Assembly: GCF_028583725.1 (NCBI RefSeq)
Contig: NZ_CP110680.1
Location: 4,092,001-4,156,000, forward strand
Source: Cellulomonas fimi
GTDB lineage: Bacteria; Actinomycetota; Actinomycetes; Actinomycetales; Cellulomonadaceae
Length of the DNA stretch: 64,000 bases
Direction of reading: 5' to 3'
In this document: positions 41,371 through 52,241 of the stretch, piece after piece
How the letters are laid out: each line of letters starts with the position of its first letter
How positions within the stretch are numbered: position 1 is the first letter of the stretch
Program-made: the position numbers and the translations under genes
The notes under the pieces: model-generated
Seen by the model: only the letters and a program-made list of their open reading frames with translations
Database searches by the model: none
Told to the model about the DNA's origin: nothing

Positions 41371-43040
41371 CCGCCCACCCCCGCGACGTCGGTGCGCACG
41401 GCCGCGTCGGACGCGCTGCCGCTGGTGCCGGTCGCGTCGGGCGGGCTGCCGGTCGTGTCGGCGGCGTCCGTGCCCGCCTCGCCGGCCTCGCCGCCGTGCG
41501 CGGCCTCCTCGGTCACGTCGACCGAGACGCCTTTGCCGCGCTTCCCGTCGGGCAGCACGGCCTCGACGTAGGGCGTGCGCTCGGTGAGCGCGTCGGCGGC
41601 CCGCTCCGTGTACGCGTACAGCGGGCCGGCGGCGACCGTCAGGCCGAGCCCGAAGACGATGAGCGCGGCGGCGGGGCCGACCATGCCGAACGGCAGCCGC
41701 ACCGGCGGGCGCTCCTCCTCGGGCACCTGCCAGAACGCCTTGTTCCACGCCTTGACCAGCGCGTACAGCGTGAGCAGCGACGTGACGACGGACCCGACGA
41801 CGAGCACGTACGCGAGCGGCGTGCCGACCTGCACCCCCGCCTCCAGCAGCCCGAGCTTGCCGAGGAACCCGGACAGCGGCGGGATGCCGGACAGGTTCAT
41901 CGCGGGTACGAAGAACAGGATCGCCAGCAGCGGCGCGAGCTTGGCCAGACCACCCAGCTTGGTCAGCGACGTCGACCCGCCCGCACGCTCGACGAGCCCC
42001 ACGACGAGGAACAGCGCGGTCTGCACGGTGATGTGGTGCACCACGTAGTAGATCGCGGCCGTCCACCCGGCGTCGGTGGACAGGGCGATGCCGAAGACCA
42101 TGTACCCGATGTGGCTGACCAGCGTGAACGACAGCAGACGTTTGATGTCGTCCTGCGCGACGGCACCGAGGATGCCGACGACCATCGTCGCGAGCGCGGC
42201 CCACATGAGGGCGTCGTCGATCCGCCCCTCGGGGAACAGCAGCGTCTGGGTGCGGATGATCGCGTAGACGCCGACCTTGGTGAGGAGGCCCGCGAACACC
42301 GCGGTGACGGGTGCGGGGGCGGTCGGGTAGGAGTCCGGGAGCCAGGCGGACAGCGGGAACACGGCCGCTTTGATCGCGAACGCCAGGATCAGCAGCACCT
42401 GCAGGACGAGGCGCACTCCCGGGTCGATCTCGGGCAGGCGGATCGCGAGCTGCGCGAGGTTGACCGTGCCCGTCGCGGCGTAGATCGACGCGAGCGCGAC
42501 GAGGAACAGCACCGACGACAGCAGGGCGACGACGACGTAGATCGTGCCCGCGCGGATCCGCTCGCGCGTCCCGCCGAGGGTCAGCAGCACGAACGACGCG
42601 GCGAGCAGGATCTCGAACCCGACGTAGATGTTGAACAGGTCGCCGGACAGGAACGCGTTCGCGACCCCGGCGGTCAGCACCAGGTACGTGGGGTGGAAGA
42701 TCGAGATCGGCGCGGACTCCTCGTCGTCCTCCTGGCCCTGAGCGAGCGAGTACAGCAGGACGCAGAGCGTGACGGTCGCGGAGACCGTGAGCATGAGCGC
42801 CGAGAGGCGGTCGGCGACGAGGTCGATCCCGACGGGCGCGGCCCAGCCGCCGACGTCCACGACGAGCGGCCCGTCGTCCGCCAGCACGAGCAGCGCCGCC
42901 GACACGACCACGACGATCGTGAGCGCCACGACGCTGACGACGCGCTGGAGCGTCGGGCGGCGGTACAGCGCGAGCGCGAGGCCCGCGGCCGACAGGGGCA
43001 CGACGACGGGGAGCGGCACGAGCCAGGTCCAGTCGGTCAT
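41367..43040 (-). CDS. mrpD: Mrp Na+/H+ antiporter subunit D
   Basis: 557 residues, about fourteen helices, homologous to complex I antiporter-like subunits. VGFEILLAASFVLLTLGG supplies the conserved Glu of helix 5, and FAIKAAVFPLSAWLPDSYPTAPAPVTAVFAGLLTKVG the conserved Lys and broken helix. The last ~70 residues are hydrophilic and rich in Asp, Gly and Ala. Carries the proton pathway together with MrpA. Confidence 0.96.
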   Translation of the reverse strand: MTDWTWLVPLPVVVPLSAAGLALALYRRPTLQRVVSVVALTIVVVVSAALLVLADDGPLVVDVGGWAAPVGIDLVADRLSALMLTVSATVTLCVLLYSLAQGQEDDEESAPISIFHPTYLVLTAGVANAFLSGDLFNIYVGFEILLAASFVLLTLGGTRERIRAGTIYVVVALLSSVLFLVALASIYAATGTVNLAQLAIRLPEIDPGVRLVLQVLLILAFAIKAAVFPLSAWLPDSYPTAPAPVTAVFAGLLTKVGVYAIIRTQTLLFPEGRIDDALMWAALATMVVGILGAVAQDDIKRLLSFTLVSHIGYMVFGIALSTDAGWTAAIYYVVHHITVQTALFLVVGLVERAGGSTSLTKLGGLAKLAPLLAILFFVPAMNLSGIPPLSGFLGKLGLLEAGVQVGTPLAYVLVVGSVVTSLLTLYALVKAWNKAFWQVPEEERPPVRLPFGMVGPAAALIVFGLGLTVAAGPLYAYTERAADALTERTPYVEAVLPDGKRGKGVSVDVTEEAAHGGEAGEAGTDAADTTGSPPDATGTSGSASDAAVRTDVAGVGG

Positions 43041-43534
43041 CGCTCCCCCTCCCCTGCGGTCCGGGCCGGTGCGCCCTCGTCGGTCTCGTCGCGGATCGAC
43101 GCGGCCTCCTCGTCGATGCGCGTCCCGGTCCCCACGGTGTCGTCGTCGGTCGTCGCGCGTTCGTCGATCGCGGCGAGCCGCGCGATGCGGCGGTCCTCGA
43201 CGTCGTCCTGCACCTCGTCGTGCCGGTGCAGCTGCCACGACCGGTAGGCCATCGCGAGCAGGAACGCCGAGAGACCGAGCGTGATGACGATGGCCGTGAG
43301 GACCATCGCCTGCGGCAGCGGGTCGGACATCTGCCCCTCGGGCGTCGCCCCGACGATGGGCGGGCGACCCGCGGCCCCGCCCGCGACCAGGAACAGCAGG
43401 TTCGCCCCGTTGCCGAGCAGGATCACGCCGATGAGGACGCGGCTGAGCGACCGTTCGAGCAGCAGGTAGACGCCGACGGTGAACAGCGCGGCGATCGCGA
43501 CGACGAGGACGAGGTTGGGGCTCATGTCGATCAC
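43037..43534 (-). CDS. mrpC: Mrp Na+/H+ antiporter subunit C
   Basis: 165 residues. Three helices, NuoK-like (LVLVVAIAALFTVGVYLLLERSLSRVLIGVILLGNGANLL, then QAMVLTAIVITLGLSAFLLAMAYR). A charged ~55-residue tail follows. GTG at 43534 was chosen because it overlaps the MrpA stop by 4 nt (GTGA); ATG at 43525 is an alternative. Confidence 0.93.
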   Translation of the reverse strand: MIDMSPNLVLVVAIAALFTVGVYLLLERSLSRVLIGVILLGNGANLLFLVAGGAAGRPPIVGATPEGQMSDPLPQAMVLTAIVITLGLSAFLLAMAYRSWQLHRHDEVQDDVEDRRIARLAAIDERATTDDDTVGTGTRIDEEAASIRDETDEGAPARTAGEGER

Positions 43535-46500
43535 GACCCACCGCCTCCCCGTGCGGCGACGGCACGGTCGGACGCGCGCTCGGCGTCGGTCGTCAGCGGG
43601 GACTCGACGCGCGCGTCGTCCTCGCCGGTCTCGGCACGCCGGTCGATCTCGGCACCGAGGCTGCGCAGGATGTCGAGCACGAGCCCGACGACGACCAGGT
43701 ACACGCCGACGTCGAAGAACAGGCTGGTCACGAGGTGGATGTCCCCGATCACCGGCAGGTGGATGTCGAGGATCCACGACTGCAGGACCGACCCGCCCGC
43801 GAGCTGCGCGACGAGCCCGACACCGGCCGACAGGAACAGGCCGAGACCCAGCAGCAGACCGGGCTGCACGGGCGCCGCCTCGCCGAGCTCGTACCGCCCG
43901 CCGGCGAGGTACCGCACGATGAGCGCGATGCCCGTGACGAGCCCCGCGGCGAAGCCGCCGCCGGGCGCGTTGTGACCGGAGAACAGCAGGTAGATCGAGT
44001 ACACGAGCATCGTGTGGAACAGCAGCCGCACGACGACCTCGAAGATGACGGACCGCCGTTGGGGCGCGAGCGTCTTGCCCGCGCTCAGCCACTGCCGGTC
44101 GCGCGACGACGACTCGCCGCCGTCCGCCTCGCCGCCCGAGCGCCGCCGCAGCACCGCCATCGGGTCCTCGCTGCCACCCCACACCGCCCGGTCCGCGGGC
44201 GCGTCGCCCGCGCGGTAGATGGCCCCGCCGCGACGCGAGAGGAAGACGAGCGACGCGACACCGGTCGCCGCGACCAGCAGCACCGAGATCTCGCCCATGG
44301 TGTCCCAGGCGCGGATGTCGACGAGCGTGACGTTGACGATGTTCTTGCCGCCGCCGAACTCGACGGCCTCCTCCGCGAAGTGCTCGGAGACGGGTGCGTG
44401 GACGCGCGCACCCGGCACGACGAGCGCGATCCCGGCGACCGTCAGCCCGACGGCCAGGCCGACCCCGAGCCGCACCCACCGGCTCGCCGCGAGCGGCCGG
44501 TCGGAGAAGTACGGGGGCAGGCGCCGCAGGACGAGCACGAACACGACGAGCGTGACCGTCTCGACGAGCACCTGCGTGAGCGCGAGGTCGGGGGCGCCGT
44601 GCAGGAGGAACAGGCCGGCAACGGCGTAGCCGCCGATCCCGAGCAGGATCACGGCCTTGAGCCGGCGACGGGCGCGCGCCGCGAGGATCGCGGACGTGAC
44701 CGCGACGGCCGCGAACACGATCTGGGCCGGGTTGTCCCACCGGCGCATCGCGTCGGGGACCGTCGTCTGCGTGATGAGGACGGTCGCGACGGACCCGACG
44801 AAGACGACCAGGATGATGCCGAGGTAGAGCGGGAGCGAACCACGCTGCGTGACCGCGGTGACGTCGGCGGCGAAGTCGTCGAGCCGGCGCATGAACTTCC
44901 GGTACACGCTGTCGGCCTCGGGCCCGCGGTACAGCCCGGACTGCCACTGCTCGACGCGTGCACGGGCCACGAACAGGAGCGCACCGGCGCCCAGGATGCC
45001 GAGCGTGAGCCAGAACACCGGCCCGACGCCCGCCCACAGCGTGAGGTGGCCCGGCTCCCCGAGCGGGTACGTGTCGGCGTACGGCGCGAGCAGGTGCTCG
45101 CCGAGCTGCGGCAGCAGCGCGACCGCGAGGCCGAGCACCGCGAGGATCATCGCGGGCCACACGAGCAGGAGCGTCGGGTGCGTGATCGGCGCGGGGGTCG
45201 CGTCGGGCTCGGCGCCCTCGTGCAGCGGGGGGCCGTCGCCGGGGTCGGGCGCCACAGCCTCGGGGATCACGGCCGGCTTGGTCGCGAACGCGCCCCACCA
45301 CAGCCGCAGGCCGTAAGCGACGGTGAGCGCGGAACCGACGGCGACCGTGACGAGCACGATCGGCCCGACCACGCCTTCGTCGAGGTGCGCGACGCCCTCG
45401 AGCCCGGCCTCCTTCGCGACGTACCCGGCGAACGGCGGCAGGCCGATCATCGACGCCGTCGCGAGCCCGCCCGCGATCGCCGTGAGCGGCAGCTCCTTGC
45501 CCACCCCGGACAGCCGCCGCAGGTCACGTGTGCCGGTCGCGGCGTCGACCACGCCGACGACGAGGAACAGCGCGGCCTTGAACATCGCGTGCGCGCCGAT
45601 CATCGCGAGACCCGCGAGCGCCGTCGCCTGCGTGCCCAGCCCGACGAGCAGCACGAGCAGGCCGAGCTGGCTGACCGTCCCGAACGCGAGCACGAGCTTG
45701 AGGTCGTGCTGCCGCAGCGCGCGGTACCCGCCGAGCAGCAGCGTCCCGCCGCCGAGCACGACGATCATCCAGCGCCACACGGGTGCGGTCGCGAACGCGG
45801 GCGCGAAGCGCGCGACCAGGTACACGCCCGCCTTGACCATCGCGGCGGCGTGCAGGTACGCGCTCACGGGCGTCGGCGCCGCCATCGCGGCGGGCAGCCA
45901 GAAGTGGAAGGGCAGTAGCGCGGACTTGGTCGCGGCGCCCAGCAGCAGGCAGACGATCGCAACGGTGGCGATCGTCCCGCCCGGCGGGTCGGCGATGACG
46001 GCGGACATCCGGTACGTGCCCGCGGCCTCACCCAGCAGCACGACGCCCACGAGCATGGCGAGGCCGCCCGCGGTCGTGATGACGATGGCCTGCATGGCGG
46101 CCCGACGGCTGGGCTTGCGCTCCGAGTAGTGGCCGATGAGCAGGTACGACGTGACCGTCGTGAGCTCCCAGAACACGAACAGCAGGAGCATGTCGTCGGC
46201 CGTGACCAGGCCGAGCATCGCGCCGGCGAACGCGACGAACACCCCGCCGAACCGGCCCAGCCCGTGCGCCGACGCGGAGAAGTACCCCGCGCAGTAGACG
46301 AGCACGAGCGCGCCGACGCCGCCGACGACGAGCGTCATGAACCACGAGAGGGTGTCGAGCCGGAACGTCAGCTCCAGCCCCAGCGCGGGGATCCACTCGA
46401 CCTGCTCGACGGGGCCGTTCCCGGCCTGGACCTGCTGCGTCCAGGTGAGCGCCCACACCGCCGCGGAGGCCGGTGCGAGGGCCAGCACCCAGAACGCGCG

Positions 46501-46572
46501 ACGCCCCAGGAGACGGACCAGGGTGGGCGCGACGACGGCTGCTGCGAGGTGCACGGTGAGCAGCAGCAGCAC
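43531..46572 (-). CDS. mrpA: Mrp Na+/H+ antiporter subunit A, fused with subunit B
   Basis: 1013 residues, first gene of the operon. The N-terminal ~500 form an NuoL-like antiporter core ([61 protein letters not shown]). The region ~600-790 is the MrpA C-terminal part. The last ~170 ([38 protein letters not shown]) is an MnhB domain, so A and B are one chain and no separate mrpB exists. Together with C-G it makes the full antiporter for Na+ and pH homeostasis. Start ATG at 46572. Confidence 0.96.
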   Translation of the reverse strand: MLLLLTVHLAAAVVAPTLVRLLGRRAFWVLALAPASAAVWALTWTQQVQAGNGPVEQVEWIPALGLELTFRLDTLSWFMTLVVGGVGALVLVYCAGYFSASAHGLGRFGGVFVAFAGAMLGLVTADDMLLLFVFWELTTVTSYLLIGHYSERKPSRRAAMQAIVITTAGGLAMLVGVVLLGEAAGTYRMSAVIADPPGGTIATVAIVCLLLGAATKSALLPFHFWLPAAMAAPTPVSAYLHAAAMVKAGVYLVARFAPAFATAPVWRWMIVVLGGGTLLLGGYRALRQHDLKLVLAFGTVSQLGLLVLLVGLGTQATALAGLAMIGAHAMFKAALFLVVGVVDAATGTRDLRRLSGVGKELPLTAIAGGLATASMIGLPPFAGYVAKEAGLEGVAHLDEGVVGPIVLVTVAVGSALTVAYGLRLWWGAFATKPAVIPEAVAPDPGDGPPLHEGAEPDATPAPITHPTLLLVWPAMILAVLGLAVALLPQLGEHLLAPYADTYPLGEPGHLTLWAGVGPVFWLTLGILGAGALLFVARARVEQWQSGLYRGPEADSVYRKFMRRLDDFAADVTAVTQRGSLPLYLGIILVVFVGSVATVLITQTTVPDAMRRWDNPAQIVFAAVAVTSAILAARARRRLKAVILLGIGGYAVAGLFLLHGAPDLALTQVLVETVTLVVFVLVLRRLPPYFSDRPLAASRWVRLGVGLAVGLTVAGIALVVPGARVHAPVSEHFAEEAVEFGGGKNIVNVTLVDIRAWDTMGEISVLLVAATGVASLVFLSRRGGAIYRAGDAPADRAVWGGSEDPMAVLRRRSGGEADGGESSSRDRQWLSAGKTLAPQRRSVIFEVVVRLLFHTMLVYSIYLLFSGHNAPGGGFAAGLVTGIALIVRYLAGGRYELGEAAPVQPGLLLGLGLFLSAGVGLVAQLAGGSVLQSWILDIHLPVIGDIHLVTSLFFDVGVYLVVVGLVLDILRSLGAEIDRRAETGEDDARVESPLTTDAERASDRAVAARGGGGS

Positions 46573-46748
46573 GCGTCCGGCTCCGTCCTGTCGGGGGCGG
46601 GTGGTCGGTCGGGAGGCTTCAAGGAGTTGGTCAAGATCCTATCAACCGCTTTCCCATGGTCCTCCCACGGGCGGGGCTACCACCCGTCCGCCGCAGCCTG
46701 CTCCGGACGTCCCGTGAGCGGCCCGGGGGTCGCGGTTACCGTGTGCGC

Positions 46749-49055
46749 GTGAGCGTGCTGCAGTGGGTGTGCCTGGCGGTCGTCGTCGTCGCGACCGTGG
46801 TCGGCGTCGCGGTGTTCGCGCGGGGTGTCGCCGCGATCGTGCGGACGGTGCGCGTGGGGCGCTCGGCGCCCGGCCGGTCGGGGCCCGTCGGGACGCGTCT
46901 GGCGACGCTGCTGCGTGAAGTCGTCGGGCACGGGCGGTTCCAGCACCGGCCCGTCGTGCGGGTCGCGCACTGGGTCGTCATGGTGTCGTTCCCGCTGCTC
47001 GTGCTCACGCTGGTCGCCGGGTACGGGCAGGTCGTCTCGCCCACGTGGGCGCTCCCGCTGATCGGGCACCTGTGGCCCGTCGAGTGGGTGGTCGAGGCGT
47101 TCGCGTGGGCCGCGCTGCTCGGGATCGTCGCGCTGTTCGTCCTGCGGCTGCGGATCTCGCCGCGCGCGGCGGCACCCGACGCCGAGCGTCGGCGGTCGCG
47201 GTTCTTCGGCTCGAACCAGGCGCAGGCGTACTTCGTCGAGGCCACCGTGTTCGCGGTGGTCGCGGCCGTGCTCGTGCTGCGCGGCCTCGAGTACGCGCTG
47301 CTGTCGCAGGCGGGTGAGACGGGCCTCGGGCTGCACTTCCCGCTGACCGCCTGGTTCGGCGGCGCGCTCGCCGGCGCCTCGACGTCAGCCCTGGAGACCG
47401 CGGTCGTCGTCGTCGCGACCGTGAAGATCGTCGTGTCGATGTCGTGGTTCGTCGTCGTCGGCCTGCAGCCCACCATGGGCGTCGCCTGGCACCGGTTCCT
47501 CGCGATCGTCAACGTCTACGCCCGCCGCGAGCCCGACGGCGGCCCCGCGCTCGGCCCGCTCGCGCCGCTCACGCTCGCCGACGGCACCGCGGTCGACCTC
47601 GCCGCGCTCGAGGACCTGCCCGACGACGCGCGCCTCGGCGCCGGTGCGATCGAGGACCTGTCCTGGAAGCAGCTCCTCGACACCGCGACCTGCACCGAGT
47701 GCGGCCGCTGCCAGGACCAGTGCCCCGCCTGGGCGACGGGCAAGCCGCTGTCCCCCAAGCTCGTCATGCTCTCGCTGCGCGACCACGCCGCGGCCACCGC
47801 CCCCTACCTGCGCGCGACCGGCGCGGGCGCGGCGGCGGACGCGGCCGGGGCCGCCGCCGTCGGGACCGTCGACGAGGACCCGCACGCGGGCGTCGACCTC
47901 GTCGCCGCGGGCGTCATCGACCCCGACGTGCTGTGGGCCTGCACGACCTGCGGCGCGTGCGTGCAGCAGTGCCCCGTCGACATCGAGCACGTCGACACGA
48001 TCGTCGACGTGCGCCGCTACCAGGTGCTCATGGAGTCCGCGTTCCCGAAGGAGCTCGGCGGCACGTTCACCAAGCTCGAGCGGCAGGGCAACCCGTGGGG
48101 CCTGCCCGCACGGGCGCGGCTCGACTGGGCCAAGGGCCTCGACTTCGACGTCCCCGTCGTCGGTGCGGACGTCGAGTCCGCCGCCGACGTCGACTACCTG
48201 TTCTGGGTCGGCTGCGCGGGCGCGTACGAGGACCGCGCCAAGAGGACGACGCGCGCCGTCGCCGAGCTGCTGCACGCCGCCGGGGTGTCGTTCGCCGTGC
48301 TCGGCGACGGCGAGACCTGCACCGGCGACCCCGCCCGCCGCGCGGGCAACGAGCTGCTCTACCAGATGCTCGCGTCGCAGAACGTCGAGGTGCTCACCGA
48401 GGTCGGCGCGCAGCGCATCGTCGTGACCTGCGCGCACTGCTTCAACACGATCAGCCGCGAGTACCCGCAGCTCGGCGGGCGGTTCACCGTCCTGCACCAC
48501 ACCGAGCTGCTCAACACCCTCGTCGCCGACGGGCGGCTGGTGCCGGTCGAGCCGTCCGCCGAGGGCGCCGGTGCCGGCGGGCAGCGGATCACCTACCACG
48601 ACCCCTGCTACCTCGGCCGGCACAACCAGGTCTACACGCCCCCGCGCGAGCTGCTCGCCGCGATCCCGGGGGCCGAGCTCGCCGAGATGCCGCGCAACCG
48701 CGAGGCGTCCTTCTGCTGCGGCGCGGGCGGCGCACGCATGTGGATGGAGGAGTCGATCGGCACGCGCATCAACGCGACGCGCGCCGAGGAGGCGATGAGC
48801 ACCGGCGCCGACGTCGTCGCCACCGCGTGCCCGTACTGCACCGTGATGCTCTCCGACGGCGTCGCCGCCGTCGCCGCGTCGGCCGCGACCACCGGAGCGA
48901 GCGCGGGCGCCGAGCCCGTCGGCACCGCGTCCCCCGCCGGCCCGACCTCCCCCGCGGTAGGCCCGGGGTCCCCTGCGCGCGCCTCGGTCGGCGTCCCGGA
49001 GGTCGCCGACATCGCCGTCCTGCTCCGCGACTCCCTCCGCGCCCCGACACCCTGA
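46749..49055 (+). CDS. Membrane-bound Fe-S reductase (heterodisulfide reductase-like, Rv0338c type)
   Basis: 768 residues. Five or six N-terminal helices (residues ~1-250) resemble the haem-binding NarI-type membrane domain. Two 4Fe-4S motifs follow: [12 protein letters not shown] and [17 protein letters not shown]. Then come two cysteine-rich CCG domains ([16 protein letters not shown] and [16 protein letters not shown]). This domain order matches mycobacterial Rv0338c and the GlcF/HdrD-like reductases; the electron donor and acceptor are unknown. GTG at 46749 with a TACCGT box 6 nt upstream. Divergent from the mrp operon. Confidence 0.9.
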   Translation: MSVLQWVCLAVVVVATVVGVAVFARGVAAIVRTVRVGRSAPGRSGPVGTRLATLLREVVGHGRFQHRPVVRVAHWVVMVSFPLLVLTLVAGYGQVVSPTWALPLIGHLWPVEWVVEAFAWAALLGIVALFVLRLRISPRAAAPDAERRRSRFFGSNQAQAYFVEATVFAVVAAVLVLRGLEYALLSQAGETGLGLHFPLTAWFGGALAGASTSALETAVVVVATVKIVVSMSWFVVVGLQPTMGVAWHRFLAIVNVYARREPDGGPALGPLAPLTLADGTAVDLAALEDLPDDARLGAGAIEDLSWKQLLDTATCTECGRCQDQCPAWATGKPLSPKLVMLSLRDHAAATAPYLRATGAGAAADAAGAAAVGTVDEDPHAGVDLVAAGVIDPDVLWACTTCGACVQQCPVDIEHVDTIVDVRRYQVLMESAFPKELGGTFTKLERQGNPWGLPARARLDWAKGLDFDVPVVGADVESAADVDYLFWVGCAGAYEDRAKRTTRAVAELLHAAGVSFAVLGDGETCTGDPARRAGNELLYQMLASQNVEVLTEVGAQRIVVTCAHCFNTISREYPQLGGRFTVLHHTELLNTLVADGRLVPVEPSAEGAGAGGQRITYHDPCYLGRHNQVYTPPRELLAAIPGAELAEMPRNREASFCCGAGGARMWMEESIGTRINATRAEEAMSTGADVVATACPYCTVMLSDGVAAVAASAATTGASAGAEPVGTASPAGPTSPAVGPGSPARASVGVPEVADIAVLLRDSLRAPTP

Positions 49056-49085
49056 CCTCGCGCACCCGCGCCGGTCGTCCCGCGG

Positions 49086-49886
49086 TCAGTCGTCCTTCGG
49101 CTTCGTGTACGCCGCGTGCATCGCGGCCTTCGCCGTGTCGGGCAGGACCGCGGCGGCGGCCGTCTGCATGCGGGCCTTGAGCGAGTGCACCTCGACCTTG
49201 TCCTTGCCCTTCATGAGCGCCTCGTACCCCTGCCGGGCGACGTCGGCCGGGTCGTCCTTCGGGCTGTCCGCGACGGTCGTGTCCTCCATGCCGGCCTGCG
49301 CGAAGAAGTCCGTGTGGGTCGGCCCGGGCGCGAGGACCGTCACGGTGACGCCCGTGTCCTTGAGCTCGTACCGCACCGCCTCGGCGAACGACGTGAGGAA
49401 CGACTTCGACGCCGCGTACGTCGCGTAGTACGGGCCGGGCTGCGTCGCGGCGGTCGACGACGTCACGAGCACCCGCCCGGCGCCGCGCTCGACCATCGCG
49501 GGCAGGAGCGCCTTCGCGAGCCGCACGGTCGACTCGACGTTGAGGCGGATCGTCTCGAGCTCGCCGTCGAGCGGCGTCTCGACGAACCGTCCACCCTGCG
49601 CGGTGCCCGCGTTGAGCGCGAGCGCGTCGACGGGGCGGCCCAGCGCGCGCACCTCGGCGAGCAGCATCTCGACGCCCTCGACGGTCGACAGGTCCGCCTG
49701 GACGGCACGCGTCGCGACCTCGGCGCCGAGCCGGTCGGCGACCAGGGAGACGTCCGCCTCCAGGGCCGTGAGGAGCAGGTCGAACCCGCCGTCGGCGAAG
49801 CACTGGGCGAGCTCGAGCCCGATCCCGCTCGACGCGCCGGTCACGACGGCGAGCGGGCGGGGCTGGTCGATCGGTCGGTCGGTCAC
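49086..49886 (-). CDS. Short-chain dehydrogenase/reductase (SDR)
   Basis: 266 residues. VVTGASSGIGLELAQCF is the cofactor site, NAG in ALNAGTAQ, Ser in VLVTSSTAA and YxxxK in YATYAASKSFLTSF. It has the longer C-terminal region of the DltE/YqjQ-type SDR group (ADVARQGYEALMKGKDKVEVHSLKA). The GTG at 49886 has GAGGAGA 6 nt upstream and is preferred to the ATG six codons earlier, which lacks a ribosome binding site. Substrate unknown. The 263-bp gap that follows holds no gene I can support. Confidence 0.9.
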   Translation of the reverse strand: MTDRPIDQPRPLAVVTGASSGIGLELAQCFADGGFDLLLTALEADVSLVADRLGAEVATRAVQADLSTVEGVEMLLAEVRALGRPVDALALNAGTAQGGRFVETPLDGELETIRLNVESTVRLAKALLPAMVERGAGRVLVTSSTAATQPGPYYATYAASKSFLTSFAEAVRYELKDTGVTVTVLAPGPTHTDFFAQAGMEDTTVADSPKDDPADVARQGYEALMKGKDKVEVHSLKARMQTAAAAVLPDTAKAAMHAAYTKPKDD

Positions 49887-50149
49887 GGCGGTCTCCTCGG
49901 GCATCGCGGGTCCACGCCGGTTCCTCACGCAGACCGTCGACGCTAGGCGTGCCCCGCGGCCCCCGCACCCCGGCGGCGGGGCCGTGGGCCGGGCTCGCGG
50001 ACCGGGGGTTGTCCCCACCGTCGGCTCGTCGGGTCACCGGATGGTCCCGGTACGGGTGCGGCGGCGACGGTGGACGTGTCCGCATCGTCCGGCCCGCACC
50101 GGCCGGACGTGCCCCCGACACCGGGCGACCGCCCGCGGAAGGAAGTCCC

Positions 50150-51466
50150 ATGCGCAGCACCGCACCGACGCACCCCGCGACCCCCGACCTGCCCGTCCCC
50201 GAGGGGACCTCGGCCTCCTCCGGCTCCGGCCCCCGGCACCGACGGCGCGTCCTCCGCGGCGCGGCCGCGCTCCTCGCCGCGGGTGCGCTCGTGGGCGGCA
50301 CGCTCGTCGCCCCGGCGACGGCCGGAGCACCGACCACGACCGGTGCACCTGCGCCCGCACCCGAGCAGACGGACCGGGGCCGCGGGGGGCACGGCCGTGA
50401 CGTGGTGCGGCACGCGATCGACGCGCTCGTCCGGGAGGACGGCTTCCCCGCCGCGCTCGCGTCCGTCCGTGACGAGCGCGGCCGCACGCGTCACCTCGTC
50501 GCCGGCGTCGGCGACCTCGCGACCGGCGCGCGTGTCCCGACGGACGGCCAGGTCCGGTTCGCGAGCAACACCAAGACGTTCGTCGCCGTCGCGGTCATGC
50601 AGCTCGTCGGCGAGGGGAAGATCGACCTCGACGCGCCCATCGGCACGTACCTGCCGGGCCTCGTGGACAACGGGCGCACGGGCGCCGAGCGGGTCGACGG
50701 CGGCACCATCACGGTCCGCCAGGTCCTGCAGCACACGAGCGGCGTCCCCGAGTACCTCGACGTGCTGCTCGCCGACGGGCTGTCCAGCGTCGACGCCATG
50801 ATCGACACCTACCTCCAGCCGCGCGCGCTGCTCGACGCCGCGATGACACGACCCGCGACGTTCGCCCCCGGTGCTTCGTGGACGTACAGCAACACCAACT
50901 ACGTGATCGCGGGCCTGCTCGTCGAGAAGGTGACCGGTCGCCCTCTGCACGAGGTCCTGACGCAGCGGGTCGTCGAGAAGGCGGGCCTGCGCGGCACGTA
51001 CTTCCCGGCGGTCGGCGAGCGGGAGATCCGCGGCCGCCACCCGCACGGGTACCACTCCGACACCCCCGGCGGGGAGCTGCGCGACGTCACGGTGCTCGAC
51101 CCGAGCGCGGCCTGGGGCGCGGGCGACGCGGTCGGCACGCCGAGCGACCTGATCCGCCTGTACACCGCGATCCTCGACGGCCGCCTGGTCGGCCCGGCCG
51201 AGCTCGCGGAGATGCAGAAGACCGTGCCCGTGCCCGCCGAGTGGGGGCCGATGCGGTACGGCCTCGGCATCGCCGAGACATCGCTGAGCTGCGGCGGTGT
51301 CGCGTGGGGGCACGGCGGCGACATCTTCGGCTACTCGACGCGCGAGGGCGTGACGACCGACGGCCGCGCCGCGTCCGTCGCGGTCACGGCGCTCCCGTCG
51401 TCGGTCTCGGACCCGGCGGCCATGCAGCACGTCGACGCGGTCATCGACACGGCCCTCTGCGCGTGA
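50150..51466 (+). CDS. Secreted serine hydrolase, beta-lactamase/D-Ala-D-Ala carboxypeptidase family
   Basis: 438 residues. The N terminus has RHRRRVLRGAAALLAAGALVGG, a twin-arginine-like signal, cleaved near APATAGA. The class C-type active site is present: SNTK (S-x-x-K) in VRFASNTKTF, YSN in WTYSNTNYVIAG, and HGG near the end (WGHGGDIFGYS). Likely acts on peptidoglycan peptides or other amides or esters outside the cell. ATG at 50150 with GGAAGGAAG about 6 nt upstream. Confidence 0.92.
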   Translation: MRSTAPTHPATPDLPVPEGTSASSGSGPRHRRRVLRGAAALLAAGALVGGTLVAPATAGAPTTTGAPAPAPEQTDRGRGGHGRDVVRHAIDALVREDGFPAALASVRDERGRTRHLVAGVGDLATGARVPTDGQVRFASNTKTFVAVAVMQLVGEGKIDLDAPIGTYLPGLVDNGRTGAERVDGGTITVRQVLQHTSGVPEYLDVLLADGLSSVDAMIDTYLQPRALLDAAMTRPATFAPGASWTYSNTNYVIAGLLVEKVTGRPLHEVLTQRVVEKAGLRGTYFPAVGEREIRGRHPHGYHSDTPGGELRDVTVLDPSAAWGAGDAVGTPSDLIRLYTAILDGRLVGPAELAEMQKTVPVPAEWGPMRYGLGIAETSLSCGGVAWGHGGDIFGYSTREGVTTDGRAASVAVTALPSSVSDPAAMQHVDAVIDTALCA

Positions 51467-51524
51467 TCTCCCCGGCGCCCCGCCGGACCTGACCCCGTCC
51501 GCACGCACGACGCACGACGCACGA

Positions 51525-51580
51525 CGAGAACAACATCAGCGCCGCTGGGGAGCCCCTCCGCGGCGCTGATGTTGTTCTCG
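51525..51580. repeat. 21-bp perfect inverted repeat (hairpin) between convergent genes
   Basis: Arms at 51525-51545 and 51560-51580 are fully complementary, beginning CGAGAACAACATCAGCGCC; the 14-nt loop contains a second small hairpin GGGG-AG-CCCC. It lies between the serine hydrolase and the convergent MarR gene and could terminate both. The AACATCAG core is shared with the inverted repeat at 1859-1916. Confidence 0.85.
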
Positions 51581-51642
51581 CCGCGGGTGGGTCGTCGCCA
51601 GGCGACGCAGGAGCGAGGCGCCGGGTGGGCTCGGCAGGGCGG

Positions 51643-52131
51643 TCAGGGGGTGGGGTCGTCGGCCAGACGGCGCAGGAGCGCGAGGAGCTGGGCGCGCTCG
51701 CCGGGGGTCAGGCGGTCGAGGCGCCCGGCGACCCCTTCGTGCCGCCGGGCGGACACGTCGGCGAGGAGAGCACGCCCGGCGTCGGTGAGCTCGATGAGGG
51801 TCGCGCGGCGGTCGGTGGGGTCGGCGATCCGCCGGACCAGCCCGTCGGCCTCGGCGGCGTCGACCTTGGACGTGACGGACCGGGGCGCGACGTCGAGCGC
51901 GGACGCGACGTGCCCGAGCCGCAGCGGCCCGTCGCAGTGCTGGAGCACGCGCAGCATCCGGACCTGCCCGGGTGCCTGGCCGCCCGGCCCGAGCGACGCC
52001 GACGCCGACCGGCGGATGTCGCGCAGCAGCCGGTGCAGCAGGTCGAGCAGCTCGGAGGACTCGTCACCTGCGCCGGCGCCGACGCCGGGCGCGGGGGCCG
52101 GGTCGGTGGCAGCGTCGTCGTGCGGGCTCAC
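51643..52131 (-). CDS. MarR-family regulator
   Basis: 162 residues. Winged helix: LGHVASALDVAPRSVTSKVDAAEADGLVRRIADPTDRRATLIELT is the recognition helix and wing. The N-terminal ~25 residues are disordered. A TTCACA-N17-TACCGT promoter places the -10 box 7 nt before the GTG, so the message is probably leaderless. Divergent from the ABC exporter gene, which it most likely represses. Confidence 0.92.
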   Translation of the reverse strand: MSPHDDAATDPAPAPGVGAGAGDESSELLDLLHRLLRDIRRSASASLGPGGQAPGQVRMLRVLQHCDGPLRLGHVASALDVAPRSVTSKVDAAEADGLVRRIADPTDRRATLIELTDAGRALLADVSARRHEGVAGRLDRLTPGERAQLLALLRRLADDPTP

Positions 52132-52138
52132 GGCCGTG

Positions 52139-52190
52139 ACGGTACCCGCCCCGCGAACGGTTGTGAACCTACGACATAGTGAGTTAACCT
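52139..52190. promoter_or_regulatory. Divergent MarR/ABC exporter promoter region with operator
   Basis: On the minus strand TTCACA (52162-52167), 17 bp and TACCGT (52139-52144) form the MarR promoter. GGTT-GTG-AACC (52159-52169) overlaps its -35 and a TTGTGA -35-like box on the plus strand. AACCT recurs 20 bp apart (52166-52170, 52186-52190), two helical turns, suggesting a double MarR site. Confidence 0.5.
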
Positions 52191-52241
52191 CAGCATCGCG
52201 TGCTCACCCGGCACGTCCCCCCGCACGAAGGGAGACTCCTC

